Of a stretch of 35,271 bases of DNA, positions 7,636 to 15,470 are shown piece after piece. The DNA comes from Gammaproteobacteria bacterium. GTDB taxonomy: Bacteria > Pseudomonadota > Gammaproteobacteria > Xanthomonadales > Rhodanobacteraceae. The stretch spans positions 1 to 35,271 of the forward strand of contig JAJPJT010000126.1 of NCBI GenBank assembly GCA_021324095.1, given 5' to 3'. The position numbers and the translations under genes are program-made. The notes beneath the pieces are model-generated. The model saw nothing but the letters and a program-made list of their open reading frames with translations, searched no databases and was not told the DNA's origin. Every line of letters begins with the position of its first letter. Within the stretch, counting starts at the first letter, position 1.

Positions 7636-9117
7636 ATGAGCCGGCTGGTCATCGTTGTCGAAAAGCCCTCGGATTGGGGTTCGTACTACCCGTCGGACAA
7701 CGTCGTGGCCGCCATGGAGTATCTGCGCGAGCCCGTGGGCGGCAACGAGCGCACCCACGTCATCAATCTCTGCCGCAACTACAAATACCTCGGCGTCGGC
7801 CACTACGTTTCGCTGCTCGGCGAAGCGCGCGGGCATCGGGTGATTCCCTCGGTGCGCACGATCAGCGATCTGCGCAAACGCGCGCTGTACAACCTCGACG
7901 TGGAGGACCTCAACCAGAAGCTCACGCACTTCCTGCCGGCCGGCGGACAGGACACCACGGATCTTGGCATTCTGGTTTATTTCGGAATCACCTCGTATCC
8001 GGCGTTGCAGGACCTGGCGCGCCAGGTGTTCGAGACGTTTCCATGCCCGCTGTTGCGCATCGAATTCGAACGCGATCGCGTATGGCAGATCAGCGCGATC
8101 AAGCCGGTCGGCCTGCACACGCTGGACGATGCGCAGGAAGACGGTTTTGCGCAGGCGCTGGACGCCTTCTCCAAACGCCTCTGGCGCAAGCCGCGCGCCC
8201 GCAAGCAGTTCCGCTACGACCTGGCGATGCTGGTGAATCCGAAGGAGGCGATGCCGCCTTCCAACGCGCGCGCCCTGAAGCAGTTCATCACGGCGGGCCG
8301 GGAACTCGGCATCGAGGTCGACCCCATCAACAAGGACGATTACCCGCGGCTGGCCGAATACGATGGCCTCTTCATCCGCGAGACCACCGCGCCCGACGAC
8401 CACACCTACCGCTTCGCCCACAAGGCCGAGCGCGAGGGCATGGTGGTGATCGACGATCCGACCTCGATCCTGCGTTGCACCAACAAGATCTACTTGAACG
8501 ATCTCTTGCGCGCACACAAGCTGGCCTTGCCGCGCTCGGAGGTGCTGTATCGCGAAGATTCCAAACAGCTGCGCGATCTGCCGGAGAAACTCGGGTTTCC
8601 GCTGGTGCTGAAGATCCCCGACGGTTCGTTTTCGCGCGGCGTGGTGAAGGTGGACGATCTGGAACAGCTGGCGGAAGCAGCGGCGCACCTGTTCCAGAGC
8701 ACGGCGCTTTTGATCGCGCAGGAATTCCTGTATACCGAGTTCGATTGGCGCATCGGCGTGCTCAACCGCAAGCCGCTGTACGCCTGCAAATATTTCATGT
8801 CGCGCGGCCACTGGCAGATCTACAATCACAGCGCGCGCGGCAGCGCCCGCTCGGGCGGCTTCGAATGCCTGGATGTGGAGGACGCGCCTCCGGAGGTCGT
8901 GAAGCTGGCGGCGCGCGGCGCGGCGGCGATCGGCAATGGGCTGTATGGCGTCGACATCAAGCAGACCCACGATCGCACGGTGCTGATCGAGGTGAATGAC
9001 AATCCTTCGATCGACGCCGGCGTGGAAGATGCCGAAATGGGCAGCGAGTTGTATCAGCGCATCATGCGTGAGCTGCTGAGACGGATGGAGGCGAAGCGGA
9101 ACGGCGTGACGGCATGA
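7636..9117 (+). CDS. RimK-family ATP-grasp ligase with RLAN domain
   Basis: A 493-residue protein. The N-terminal part (about 1-150, beginning MSRLVIVVEKPSDWGSYYP) matches the RLAN domain found in front of RimK-like ligases. The C-terminal ATP-grasp (about 275-485) carries a nucleotide-binding strand around LVLKIPDGSFSRGVVKV and the metal-binding motif N454-D-N456-P (IEVNDNPSID). RimK relatives ligate amino acids, usually glutamate, to a carboxyl group of a peptide or protein. This two-domain version has no established substrate here. The start is ATG 7636 with AGGAAGG 6 bases upstream; a longer open frame back to 7345 is an artefact. A GNAT acetyltransferase gene lies divergently upstream. 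Confidence 0.9.
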   Translation: MSRLVIVVEKPSDWGSYYPSDNVVAAMEYLREPVGGNERTHVINLCRNYKYLGVGHYVSLLGEARGHRVIPSVRTISDLRKRALYNLDVEDLNQKLTHFLPAGGQDTTDLGILVYFGITSYPALQDLARQVFETFPCPLLRIEFERDRVWQISAIKPVGLHTLDDAQEDGFAQALDAFSKRLWRKPRARKQFRYDLAMLVNPKEAMPPSNARALKQFITAGRELGIEVDPINKDDYPRLAEYDGLFIRETTAPDDHTYRFAHKAEREGMVVIDDPTSILRCTNKIYLNDLLRAHKLALPRSEVLYREDSKQLRDLPEKLGFPLVLKIPDGSFSRGVVKVDDLEQLAEAAAHLFQSTALLIAQEFLYTEFDWRIGVLNRKPLYACKYFMSRGHWQIYNHSARGSARSGGFECLDVEDAPPEVVKLAARGAAAIGNGLYGVDIKQTHDRTVLIEVNDNPSIDAGVEDAEMGSELYQRIMRELLRRMEAKRNGVTA

Positions 9118-9124
9118 CGGTGCA

Positions 9125-9460
9125 TCAGGCCGCAACGCGCCACGCACGTCCGCGGGTACGGGGCCCAGGCTGCACGCGGATTGCGCCACGGCGTATCGCC
9201 TGAACGCCAGTGCGGCGCGCCGGACGCATCTTGTGGCGCGCCGACTTCGGCGCGCGCTGCCACGCCAACACCCGTCTCGCGAGAAGCAGCAGGCATGGTG
9301 CGGCAAGTAGCCAGAACGCCGGCGACCAACCCAGCGTCGCGTCGCGCAGCGGCAGGGGTGTGAGTCCCAACAGCACTGCGCCGCAGGCGAGCCATGTCGC
9401 TGCCGCGAGGTTGAGCAGGTCGGGCTGGCGGTTGGACGTGGCGAGAGATCGGTGAGGCAC
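9125..9460 (-). CDS. Small probable membrane protein, unknown function
   Basis: A 111-residue ORF with two likely membrane segments (about LLNLAAATWLACGAVLLGL and FWLLAAPCLLLLARRVLAW) joined by a short loop (PLPLRDATLGWSP), and a basic Arg-rich C-terminus expected to face the cytoplasm. This layout is more protein-like than any other frame in the 540-bp gap between the RimK-like gene and aroE. GTG 9460 is chosen because GGAG lies 6 bases before it; a second GTG at 9508 would add 16 residues without a good ribosome-binding site. Its stop is 7 bp from the RimK-like stop, so the genes converge. No family is recognised. The rest of the gap (9461-9657) shows no further gene. Confidence 0.5.
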   Translation of the reverse strand: MPHRSLATSNRQPDLLNLAAATWLACGAVLLGLTPLPLRDATLGWSPAFWLLAAPCLLLLARRVLAWQRAPKSARHKMRPARRTGVQAIRRGAIRVQPGPRTRGRAWRVAA

Positions 9461-9657
9461 GGCAGGCTCCGGTGATGGTGGCGGCGCGACACAGGTTGCG
9501 CCGGCCACGTCTCACCGACTGCGACATTCGGGCGGCGATCTTTCGCTGCACCGCTGGACTTCGTGTTACGGTCCCGTGGCGGGACCAGAACGGCCATCCG
9601 CCGCCTGATTTGCCGCCAAGCCATGGTCCGGTTCCGTGAAGCTTTTACACTGCGCCG

Positions 9658-10536
9658 ATGACTGCCGTCCCGCGTTACGCCGTGTTCGGACACCCGATCG
9701 CGCATTCGCTGTCGCCGCGCCTGCATGCGATATTCGCGGCGCAAACTGGCGCCACGCTGGAATACACCGCGACCGATGCGACGCCGGAGGCATTCGCCGA
9801 TGTGGTGCGCGGCTTTTTCGACCTTGGCGGCCGCGGCGCCAACGTCACCCTGCCGCACAAGGCTGCCGCGTTCGCGCTGGCGGATGTCTGCACCGACCCC
9901 GCGCGACGGCTCGGCGTGGCGAACGTGCTGACGCTGCTGCCGGACGGGCGCATCGAGGCAGACAGCAACGACGGTGCCGGGATGCTGGCCGATCTGAGGG
10001 GACGATGCGATTTCGATCCCCGCGATTGCGAGGCGTTGCTGCTGGGTGCGGGAGGTGCGGCACGCGCCATCGCCTTTGCGTTGCTGGATGCGGACGTGCG
10101 GAAACTCGTGGTCGCCAACCGAACTTTCGAACGCGCGCAGGCATTGGCCGGCGCGCTGGACGATTCCGCCCGCACAGGCGTATCGCGTTGGGAAGCATTG
10201 GACCAATGCGATGCATTCGACCTGATCGTCCACGCGACGTCGGCGGGCGTGCAGCACGCCACATTCGCATTGCCGACATCGCTGGTGCACGCCCGGACAG
10301 TCGCCTACGACCTCAGCTACGGCGCGGCGGCGCGTCCGTTCGTGGATTGGGCGCGGGGCGCCGGTTGCGCCGCTGCCTTCGACGGGCTGGGAATGCTCGT
10401 TGAAACCGCGGCTGCCTCGTTCGAACGCTGGCACGGTGTTCGGCCGGATCTAGACGCCGCGCTGCGGTCGCTTCGTGACGGCAGCGTGCATCCCCCCGCG
10501 GCTGCGCCGCGACCCCCTTCGTTTCGAAGGGGGTAA
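9658..10536 (+). CDS. aroE: Shikimate dehydrogenase (NADP+)
   Basis: A 292-residue AroE, which reduces 3-dehydroshikimate to shikimate for aromatic amino acid synthesis. The N-terminal substrate domain has the SLSPRLH motif and NVTLPHK with catalytic K68; the partner aspartate is D105 in SNDGAGM, at the place where E. coli has NTDG. The nucleotide domain has the loop LGAGGAARAIAF and the NRTFERA segment typical of NADP preference. The C-terminal helix motif is DGLGMLVETAAASFERW. The normal fold ends near residue 275; the last 15-18 residues, rich in Pro, Ala and Arg, are encoded by a palindromic repeat and probably form a loose tail. ATG 9658 has no clear ribosome-binding site; TTTTACACT about 10 bp upstream could be a -10 region of a leaderless transcript. 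Confidence 0.95.
   Translation: MTAVPRYAVFGHPIAHSLSPRLHAIFAAQTGATLEYTATDATPEAFADVVRGFFDLGGRGANVTLPHKAAAFALADVCTDPARRLGVANVLTLLPDGRIEADSNDGAGMLADLRGRCDFDPRDCEALLLGAGGAARAIAFALLDADVRKLVVANRTFERAQALAGALDDSARTGVSRWEALDQCDAFDLIVHATSAGVQHATFALPTSLVHARTVAYDLSYGAAARPFVDWARGAGCAAAFDGLGMLVETAAASFERWHGVRPDLDAALRSLRDGSVHPPAAAPRPPSFRRG
10492..10533 (+). repeat. Two-hairpin repeat forming the 3' end of aroE; likely terminator for both converging genes
   Basis: Two adjacent stems are present: CGCGGC/GCCGCG (10497-10502 with 10506-10511) and a perfect 9-bp CCCCCTTCG/CGAAGGGGG (10513-10521 with 10525-10533). The second stem ends directly at the aroE TAA, and the oppositely directed carbonic-anhydrase-like gene stops 4 bp later. 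It lacks a T tract, so termination is only plausible. Confidence 0.65.
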
Positions 10537-10540
10537 GTGG

Positions 10541-11089
10541 TCAAAGCGCGCGTGTGGACTGCGAGAGATACTCGTCCTTGAGCTGGACATAGTGCTGCGC
10601 TGAATAACGCAGCGCTTCGATCTCGCGGTCGCTCAACTTGCGCACACGGCGCGCGGGATTGCCGATCCACAGTTCACCTTCGCCCACGACCTTGCCGGGC
10701 GCGACGAGTGCGCCGGCGCCGACGAAGGCGTGACGCTTCACCACCGCGCCGTCCAGCACCGTTGCGTGCATGCCGATCAGGCAGCAGTCCTCGATCGTGC
10801 ACGCGTGCAGCACCGCGACGTGGCCGACGGTGACGTCGGCGCCGACGATGCACGGCGATCCGCCGGGCGTGTACGGCCCGTCGTGGGTGACGTGCAGCAC
10901 GGCGCCGTCCTGGATGCTGGTGCGCGCGCCGATGCGGATGCTTTCCACGTCGCCGCGCACCACCGCGCCCGGCCAGATCGATACATCGTCGCCGAGTTCG
11001 ACATCACCGATCACGGTGGCGGCGGGATCGACGTACACACGCGTACCCAGCCTCGGCAGCACGCCGTTGTACGCACGCACTTCGCCCAT
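10541..11089 (-). CDS. Gamma-carbonic-anhydrase-like hexapeptide protein (YrdA/CaiE type)
   Basis: A 182-residue left-handed beta-helix protein of the gamma carbonic anhydrase family. Hexapeptide repeats run through residues 20-150 (for example AATVIGDVELGDDVSIWPGAVVRGD and ARTSIQDGAVLHV). The trimer metal-site histidines are visible: one in LHVTH (66-69) and the pair H90/H95 in TVGHVAVLH. The signature RGDV and IGNPARRVRKL are typical of YrdA-type members, which bind zinc but often show weak or no CO2-hydration activity. ATG 11089 fits the family N-terminus (MGEVRAYNGVLPRLG); a GTG at 11104 would add five residues. It converges with aroE. The physiological role is uncertain. Confidence 0.88.
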   Translation of the reverse strand: MGEVRAYNGVLPRLGTRVYVDPAATVIGDVELGDDVSIWPGAVVRGDVESIRIGARTSIQDGAVLHVTHDGPYTPGGSPCIVGADVTVGHVAVLHACTIEDCCLIGMHATVLDGAVVKRHAFVGAGALVAPGKVVGEGELWIGNPARRVRKLSDREIEALRYSAQHYVQLKDEYLSQSTRAL

Positions 11090-11181
11090 TGCACGTCGTC
11101 TCACATCGAATCACGGTCCAGTCCATCGTAACGCCGGCACGGACCGATGGATACGCGCCGGCCGCGCTGAATGAGCACGCG

Positions 11182-12981
11182 CTACGTGTCCCGCGTCGAA
11201 GGTACCGCCTCGCGCAGTGCGGCGCGTGTGTGCTGGTAACCGATCTCGACTGCGCGATCGAATTGGCGCCAGTCGAACAGCCCGATCCGTCCCATGTCCG
11301 GCCGCAGCACCAGGTCGGCGAGCCCGCGCCGGCGCGCGCTGCCGGTTTCCGAATTGACCATCCCGGCGCGCACCAGGATCGCGAACGCGCTGGGCCGCCG
11401 GTGCAGCGTGCGGCGCTCGGCCCACAAGGTAGGCCACGGCGGCGACGCGGGTTCGTCGACATCGGCGTGCAGACTGTCATCGGCCCCGATGTCGACCGCG
11501 ATCATGCGCCCGTGGTTTTCCTCGGCGAGGATGTCGGTCGGCAGGTTGTTGATCACCGCGCCATCGACGAAGACGTGGCCGTCACGGAACAGCGGCGGCA
11601 GGATGCCGGGCACCGCGCTGGAAGCGCGCAGCCAGCGCCACAGCAGGCCTTCCCGGTGGACCGCCGTTGCACCCAGCGTGAGATCGGCGGACACGCAGGC
11701 AAAGCCGATCGGCAGGTCCTCGATGTCGATTTCGCCGAAAGCTTCGCGCAGCAGCATCGTGGTGCGTGCGCCGCGGGTCAGTGCCACCAGCGGAAGGGTC
11801 CAGTCGCCGAGCGGCCTGCCGTCGACCATCGCGCGCCGGCAGGCGTCGCGCATCTTCGCGTCGTCCCATTCATACGCGAGGCCGGCGCCGATGATCGCGC
11901 CGACACTGGTGCCGACCACCGCATCGATGGCGATGCCGGATTCGCGCAGCGCCTGGATCACGCCGATCTGCGCGAAGCCGCGCGCGCCGCCGCCGGACAG
12001 CACCAACCCGGTGCTGTGGCCGGACAGCAGCCGTGCCAGCCGCGCGATGTCGCCCTCGTGGCGCCAATGGTGGTGGCGCAGTTCACCGCTGCCGAGCTGC
12101 GCGCGCCAGTTGCGCGCAGCGCCGTAGATGAACTTGCCCTGCGGATGCCGCAGCACGAGGTGCCGCGGCCGGTGATGCGTCGACTCGGGATCGGTTTCGG
12201 GCGGTGGCGTCGTGCGGATTCCGAGCGGCGCGGCGGGTTCGCCGGCGTGCGGCCACGGCGCGGGCGCGTGCGCCGCGTCCACCAGCAGCAGCAGCGCATC
12301 GGCTTGGCGGCGGCATAGCCGCCGCCAAGAGGCATCGCCGTCGTCCACGTACAGGACGAAGCGCGATTCGGCCTCACGCGCGGTAAACCAGTCGCTGTCG
12401 CGGTCGTGCCCCGTCTGCGCGTCGATCAACGCGCACCCGCCCCACGCGAGCAGGTGGCGCTGCAACAATTCGGCGAAGCCGTGCGCGTCGATGTCCGAGT
12501 CGAATGCCAGGACCGCAAACGTGCGCGGTGCACTGGTGGCTTCCCCGTCGGTCCTGCGCAACAGCCGCTGCACGGCGATGCGGGCGGCGCCGAGCATCGC
12601 GCGCGGGTGCCGCGATACGAGGTGATCGAAACCTTCGCGCGACAGGCGCAGCAGTTCGGAGTCGCGCAATGCGCGCACGGTGTTGCTGCGCGCCTCGCCG
12701 GTGATCAGCCCCAGTTCGCCCACGGTCATGCCGGCGGAAACGAGTCCCAGCAATTGCGGCGCGGCGCCCGGACGCGGTGGGCCGAATACCCCGAGGCTGC
12801 CGGATTTCAGCAGGTACAGCGCGTCCGCCTCTTCGCCCTTCTGGTACACCAGGCCGCCGCCGGGCAGCCAGAACCACGCCATCTGCTCGAGCAGCGCGCT
12901 GAGCTGGTATCGCTTCAGGTGCCCGAAGACGGCCGTGTCCTCGAGCAGGGCGTGCAAATCGGGCGTCGACCGCGTGGCCAT
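11182..12981 (-). CDS. Cyclic-nucleotide-binding domain / patatin-like phospholipase (NTE-type)
   Basis: A 599-residue fusion. Residues 12-140 are a CRP-type cNMP-binding domain with the phosphate-binding cassette around VGELGLITGEARSNTVRAL. Residues 150-320 form a linker domain, seen in neuropathy-target-esterase-like bacterial proteins. Residues 325-500 are a patatin domain: oxyanion loop GGGARG (330-335), nucleophile S359 in GTSVG, and D473 of the DGA dyad in FVDGAVINNLP. It should hydrolyse an acyl ester of a phospholipid or lysophospholipid, possibly controlled by a nucleotide ligand. There is no signal peptide or membrane segment. It starts at ATG 12981, divergent from oligopeptidase A with 65 bp between the starts. 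The catalytic assignment is firm; the effector and substrate are inferred from the family. Confidence 0.92.
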   Translation of the reverse strand: MATRSTPDLHALLEDTAVFGHLKRYQLSALLEQMAWFWLPGGGLVYQKGEEADALYLLKSGSLGVFGPPRPGAAPQLLGLVSAGMTVGELGLITGEARSNTVRALRDSELLRLSREGFDHLVSRHPRAMLGAARIAVQRLLRRTDGEATSAPRTFAVLAFDSDIDAHGFAELLQRHLLAWGGCALIDAQTGHDRDSDWFTAREAESRFVLYVDDGDASWRRLCRRQADALLLLVDAAHAPAPWPHAGEPAAPLGIRTTPPPETDPESTHHRPRHLVLRHPQGKFIYGAARNWRAQLGSGELRHHHWRHEGDIARLARLLSGHSTGLVLSGGGARGFAQIGVIQALRESGIAIDAVVGTSVGAIIGAGLAYEWDDAKMRDACRRAMVDGRPLGDWTLPLVALTRGARTTMLLREAFGEIDIEDLPIGFACVSADLTLGATAVHREGLLWRWLRASSAVPGILPPLFRDGHVFVDGAVINNLPTDILAEENHGRMIAVDIGADDSLHADVDEPASPPWPTLWAERRTLHRRPSAFAILVRAGMVNSETGSARRRGLADLVLRPDMGRIGLFDWRQFDRAVEIGYQHTRAALREAVPSTRDT

Positions 12982-13046
12982 CCCGCGATCGTAACTTGAT
13001 TTTGGCCCGCGGCAACGCCACGCTGGCGGGTTCCAAGGAGCGAATC

Positions 13047-15206
13047 ATGTCCAGCGACAATCCTTTGCTCGAAGGCGTGGCACTGCCCGCATTCTCGAAT
13101 ATCCGGGCGGCCGATGTGGTTCCCGCGATCGAGACGATCATCGCCGACAACCAGGCTGCCATCGACCGCCTGACGGCCGACGATGCGACACTCGATTTCG
13201 AGCACGTGATGCTCGAATCCGAACGCCTCGACCAGCGCCTTGCGCGCGCGTGGTCCCCGGTTTCGCACCTGCACGCGGTCGCCGACACGCCCGAACTGCG
13301 CAAGGCATACGAAGAGGCCGAGGAAAAGATCACCGATTTCGCCAGCGCCCTTGGACAAAACCGCAAGCTGTACGCGGCGGTGCAGGCGGTTGCGGGCGCG
13401 CCGGAATTCGCGCGGCGTCCGCGTCCGGAGCGTGTGCTGGTCGAACATGCGCTGCGTGACTTCAGGCTTTCGGGCGTCGCGTTGGAGGAGCCCGCCCGGA
13501 CGCGCTTCCGCGAAATCGCCAACGAACTCGCGAAGCTCACCACCGAGTTTTCGAACGCGGTGCTGGACGCCACCGATGCCTGGCAGGAACGCATCGAGGA
13601 TGAACGCGATCTCGCCGGCATCCCGGAGTCCGGCCGCGCGGTACTGCGCGAGTACGCGCGCGAGCGCGATCTCGGCGGCTGGCTGGTCACGCTGAAGCAG
13701 CCGTCGGTACAGGCGGTGCTCACCTACGCCGACAATCGTTCGCTGCGCGAGCGCGTGTACTGGGCGTACCAGACCCGCGCGTCGGACCAGGGCCCGGACG
13801 CCGGCAAGTTCGACAATTCCGAACGGATGGAAAAAATCCTCGCCTTGCGCCACGAGGCTGCGCGGTTGCTGGGTTTCGCCAGCGCGGCCGAGGAGTCGCT
13901 GGCAACCAAGATGGCGAAGACGCCCGACGAGGTGCTTGCGTTCCTGCGCGACCTCGTCGCGCGTGCCCGGCCGGTTGCGCAACGCGAGCTGGAGGAACTG
14001 CGTGAGTTCGCGCGAACGGAACTGTCGTTGCAAACGCTCGAATCGTGGGACATCGCCTACGCATCCGAAAAGCTCCGGCTGGCCCGATACGCGCTGGACG
14101 AAGAAGAGCTGAAGGCGTATTTCCCGCTGCCGTCCGTGCTGGAAGGCATGTTCGCGCTGGCGGGCAGGCTCTACGGCATCACGATCCAATCTGCGCACGA
14201 GCCGGTCGACGTATGGCATCCCGACGTGCGTTACTGCGAAGTGCGCGACGCGGACGGCAAGCTGATCGCGGGTGTGTATCTGGATCTTTACGCGCGTTCG
14301 GGCAAACGCGGCGGAGCGTGGATGGACGTGTGCCGCGCACGCTTCCGTGATGGTGACGACCTGCAATTGCCGGTCGCGTTCCTCACCTGCAATTTCGCGC
14401 CGCCCAGAAAAGAAACCTCGGCCGTAGGCTGGCCGACGTCCCTCGCCCGCTCTGCGGGAGAGGAGGGGACCGCCCGCGGAGCGGAGGGTGGGGTGAGGGT
14501 GGATGAAGCGATTCAGCCGTCGCTGCTCACCCACGATGACGTGCTCACGATGTTCCACGAGTTCGGTCATGGATTGCATCACCTGTTGACGAAGATCGAC
14601 CTGCCTTCGATCGGCGGCATCGACGGCGTGGAGTGGGACGCGGTCGAGATGCCCAGTCAGTTCATGGAGAACTTCTGCTGGAACCGGCAGACGCTGGATC
14701 TGTTCGCGAGGCACTGGTCCACCGGCGAAAGGCTGCCGGACGAATTGTTCGACAAGATGCTCGCCGCCCGGCACTTCCAGGCGGGCATGTTCCTGTGCCG
14801 GCAACTGGAATTCGCGCTGTTCGATTTCCTGCTGCACGCGAATTACGACCCCGCGCGCGGCGCACGCGTGATGGAAACCCTGGAAACCGCGCGTCGCGAG
14901 GCCGCCGTGGTGCACCCGCCGGCGTGGCAGCGCTTCCCGCACGCCTTCACACACATCTTCGCGGGCGGCTACGCGGCGGGGTATTACAGCTACCTGTGGG
15001 CGGAAGTGCTTTCGACCGATGCGTTCGGCGCGTTCGAGGAACAGGCCGATGCGGACGGCAGCGTGATCGACGCCGCGACCGGTGCGCGTTTTCGCGACGA
15101 AGTCCTGGGCGTGGGCGCCAGCCGTCCTGCGCTGGAAAGTTTCGTCGCGTTTCGCGGGCGTCCGCCGCAGCCGGATGCATTGTTGCGTGCGTACGGGCTT
15201 GCGTGA
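13047..15206 (+). CDS. prlC: Oligopeptidase A (M3 zinc metallopeptidase) with an in-frame repeat insertion
   Basis: A 719-residue M3-family cytoplasmic peptidase that degrades short peptides, including signal-peptide fragments. The zinc site is complete: H504-E-F-G-H508 (MFHEFGHGLHH) and E534 in DAVEMPSQFMEN. The C-terminal substrate-binding motif is FAGGYAAGYYSYLWAEV. E. coli OpdA is 680 residues; the surplus is mainly an insert at about 458-486, just after FLTCNFAPP, where relatives have only a short linker before the LTHDDV segment. That insert is the translated palindromic repeat at 14419-14503. ATG 13047 has AAGGAG 6 bases upstream; the longer open frame from 12996 is discarded. The insert lies in a surface loop before the zinc helix, so the enzyme is probably still active, but this is inference. 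Confidence 0.95.
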   Translation: MSSDNPLLEGVALPAFSNIRAADVVPAIETIIADNQAAIDRLTADDATLDFEHVMLESERLDQRLARAWSPVSHLHAVADTPELRKAYEEAEEKITDFASALGQNRKLYAAVQAVAGAPEFARRPRPERVLVEHALRDFRLSGVALEEPARTRFREIANELAKLTTEFSNAVLDATDAWQERIEDERDLAGIPESGRAVLREYARERDLGGWLVTLKQPSVQAVLTYADNRSLRERVYWAYQTRASDQGPDAGKFDNSERMEKILALRHEAARLLGFASAAEESLATKMAKTPDEVLAFLRDLVARARPVAQRELEELREFARTELSLQTLESWDIAYASEKLRLARYALDEEELKAYFPLPSVLEGMFALAGRLYGITIQSAHEPVDVWHPDVRYCEVRDADGKLIAGVYLDLYARSGKRGGAWMDVCRARFRDGDDLQLPVAFLTCNFAPPRKETSAVGWPTSLARSAGEEGTARGAEGGVRVDEAIQPSLLTHDDVLTMFHEFGHGLHHLLTKIDLPSIGGIDGVEWDAVEMPSQFMENFCWNRQTLDLFARHWSTGERLPDELFDKMLAARHFQAGMFLCRQLEFALFDFLLHANYDPARGARVMETLETARREAAVVHPPAWQRFPHAFTHIFAGGYAAGYYSYLWAEVLSTDAFGAFEEQADADGSVIDAATGARFRDEVLGVGASRPALESFVAFRGRPPQPDALLRAYGLA
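14419..14503 (+). repeat. Palindromic element inserted in frame within oligopeptidase A
   Basis: The 85-bp stretch has the modules GGCCGTAGGC-TGGCCGACG, then CCCGC...GCGGG stem, then GGTGGGGTGAGGG, the signature of the palindromic repeat family that also sits at 17671-17760. Read in the gene frame it encodes G-W-P-T-S-L at its start and GGVR near its end; 19 of 29 codons give the same residue as the copy in the ankyrin gene, with no gap. It adds no stop codon. Confidence 0.88.
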
Positions 15207-15261
15207 TCACGGCTCGCTCATAACGTGCTGTATTCCCGCAAACCGTGCGAGCTTCATCAAT

Positions 15262-15387
15262 CGTTCGCGCTGAGCCCTTCGGCTTCGCTCAGGACAGGCT
15301 ACGCGCAGCGGAGTCGAAGCGCGTCCTTCGACTTTGGCCTTCGGCCTACGCTCAGTTGCTGCCCCGGACTCGATCCGGGGACGAACG
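15262..15387. repeat. Composite palindromic repeat upstream of the KefB/C-type gene
   Basis: The 264-bp gap between oligopeptidase A and the antiporter gene is mostly repeat. CGTTCG at 15262 is inverted as CGAACG at 15382-15387. Between them are a stem-rich GCTGAGCCCTTCGGCTTCGC module, a GGCCTTCGGCC palindrome and a CCCCGGACTCGATCCGGGG hairpin. It resembles dispersed intergenic palindromes of proteobacteria. It may act as terminator for the upstream gene; no promoter is clear. Confidence 0.7.
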
Positions 15388-15470
15388 GAGAAGGCGAGTT
15401 GCGTGCGATTGGGGTCATACTGTTTTTGTACCGAAGCAATAATCGACCCCGCTCGAGTCGAAGGTGATCC

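Noticed and set aside
9210..9455. Plus-strand 81-codon ORF between the RimK-like gene and aroE
   Set aside because: No hydrophobic or domain pattern; the opposite strand has two membrane segments and a placed ribosome-binding site.
7579..10434. A 951-codon minus-strand ORF across the RimK-like gene and aroE
   Set aside because: It overlaps two genes with intact active-site motifs and shows only low-complexity Arg/His/Ala sequence, as expected of an antisense frame in G+C-rich DNA.
12915..14954. A 679-codon minus-strand ORF opposite oligopeptidase A
   Set aside because: Antisense shadow; the plus strand has the ribosome-binding site, HEFGH zinc motif and family length.
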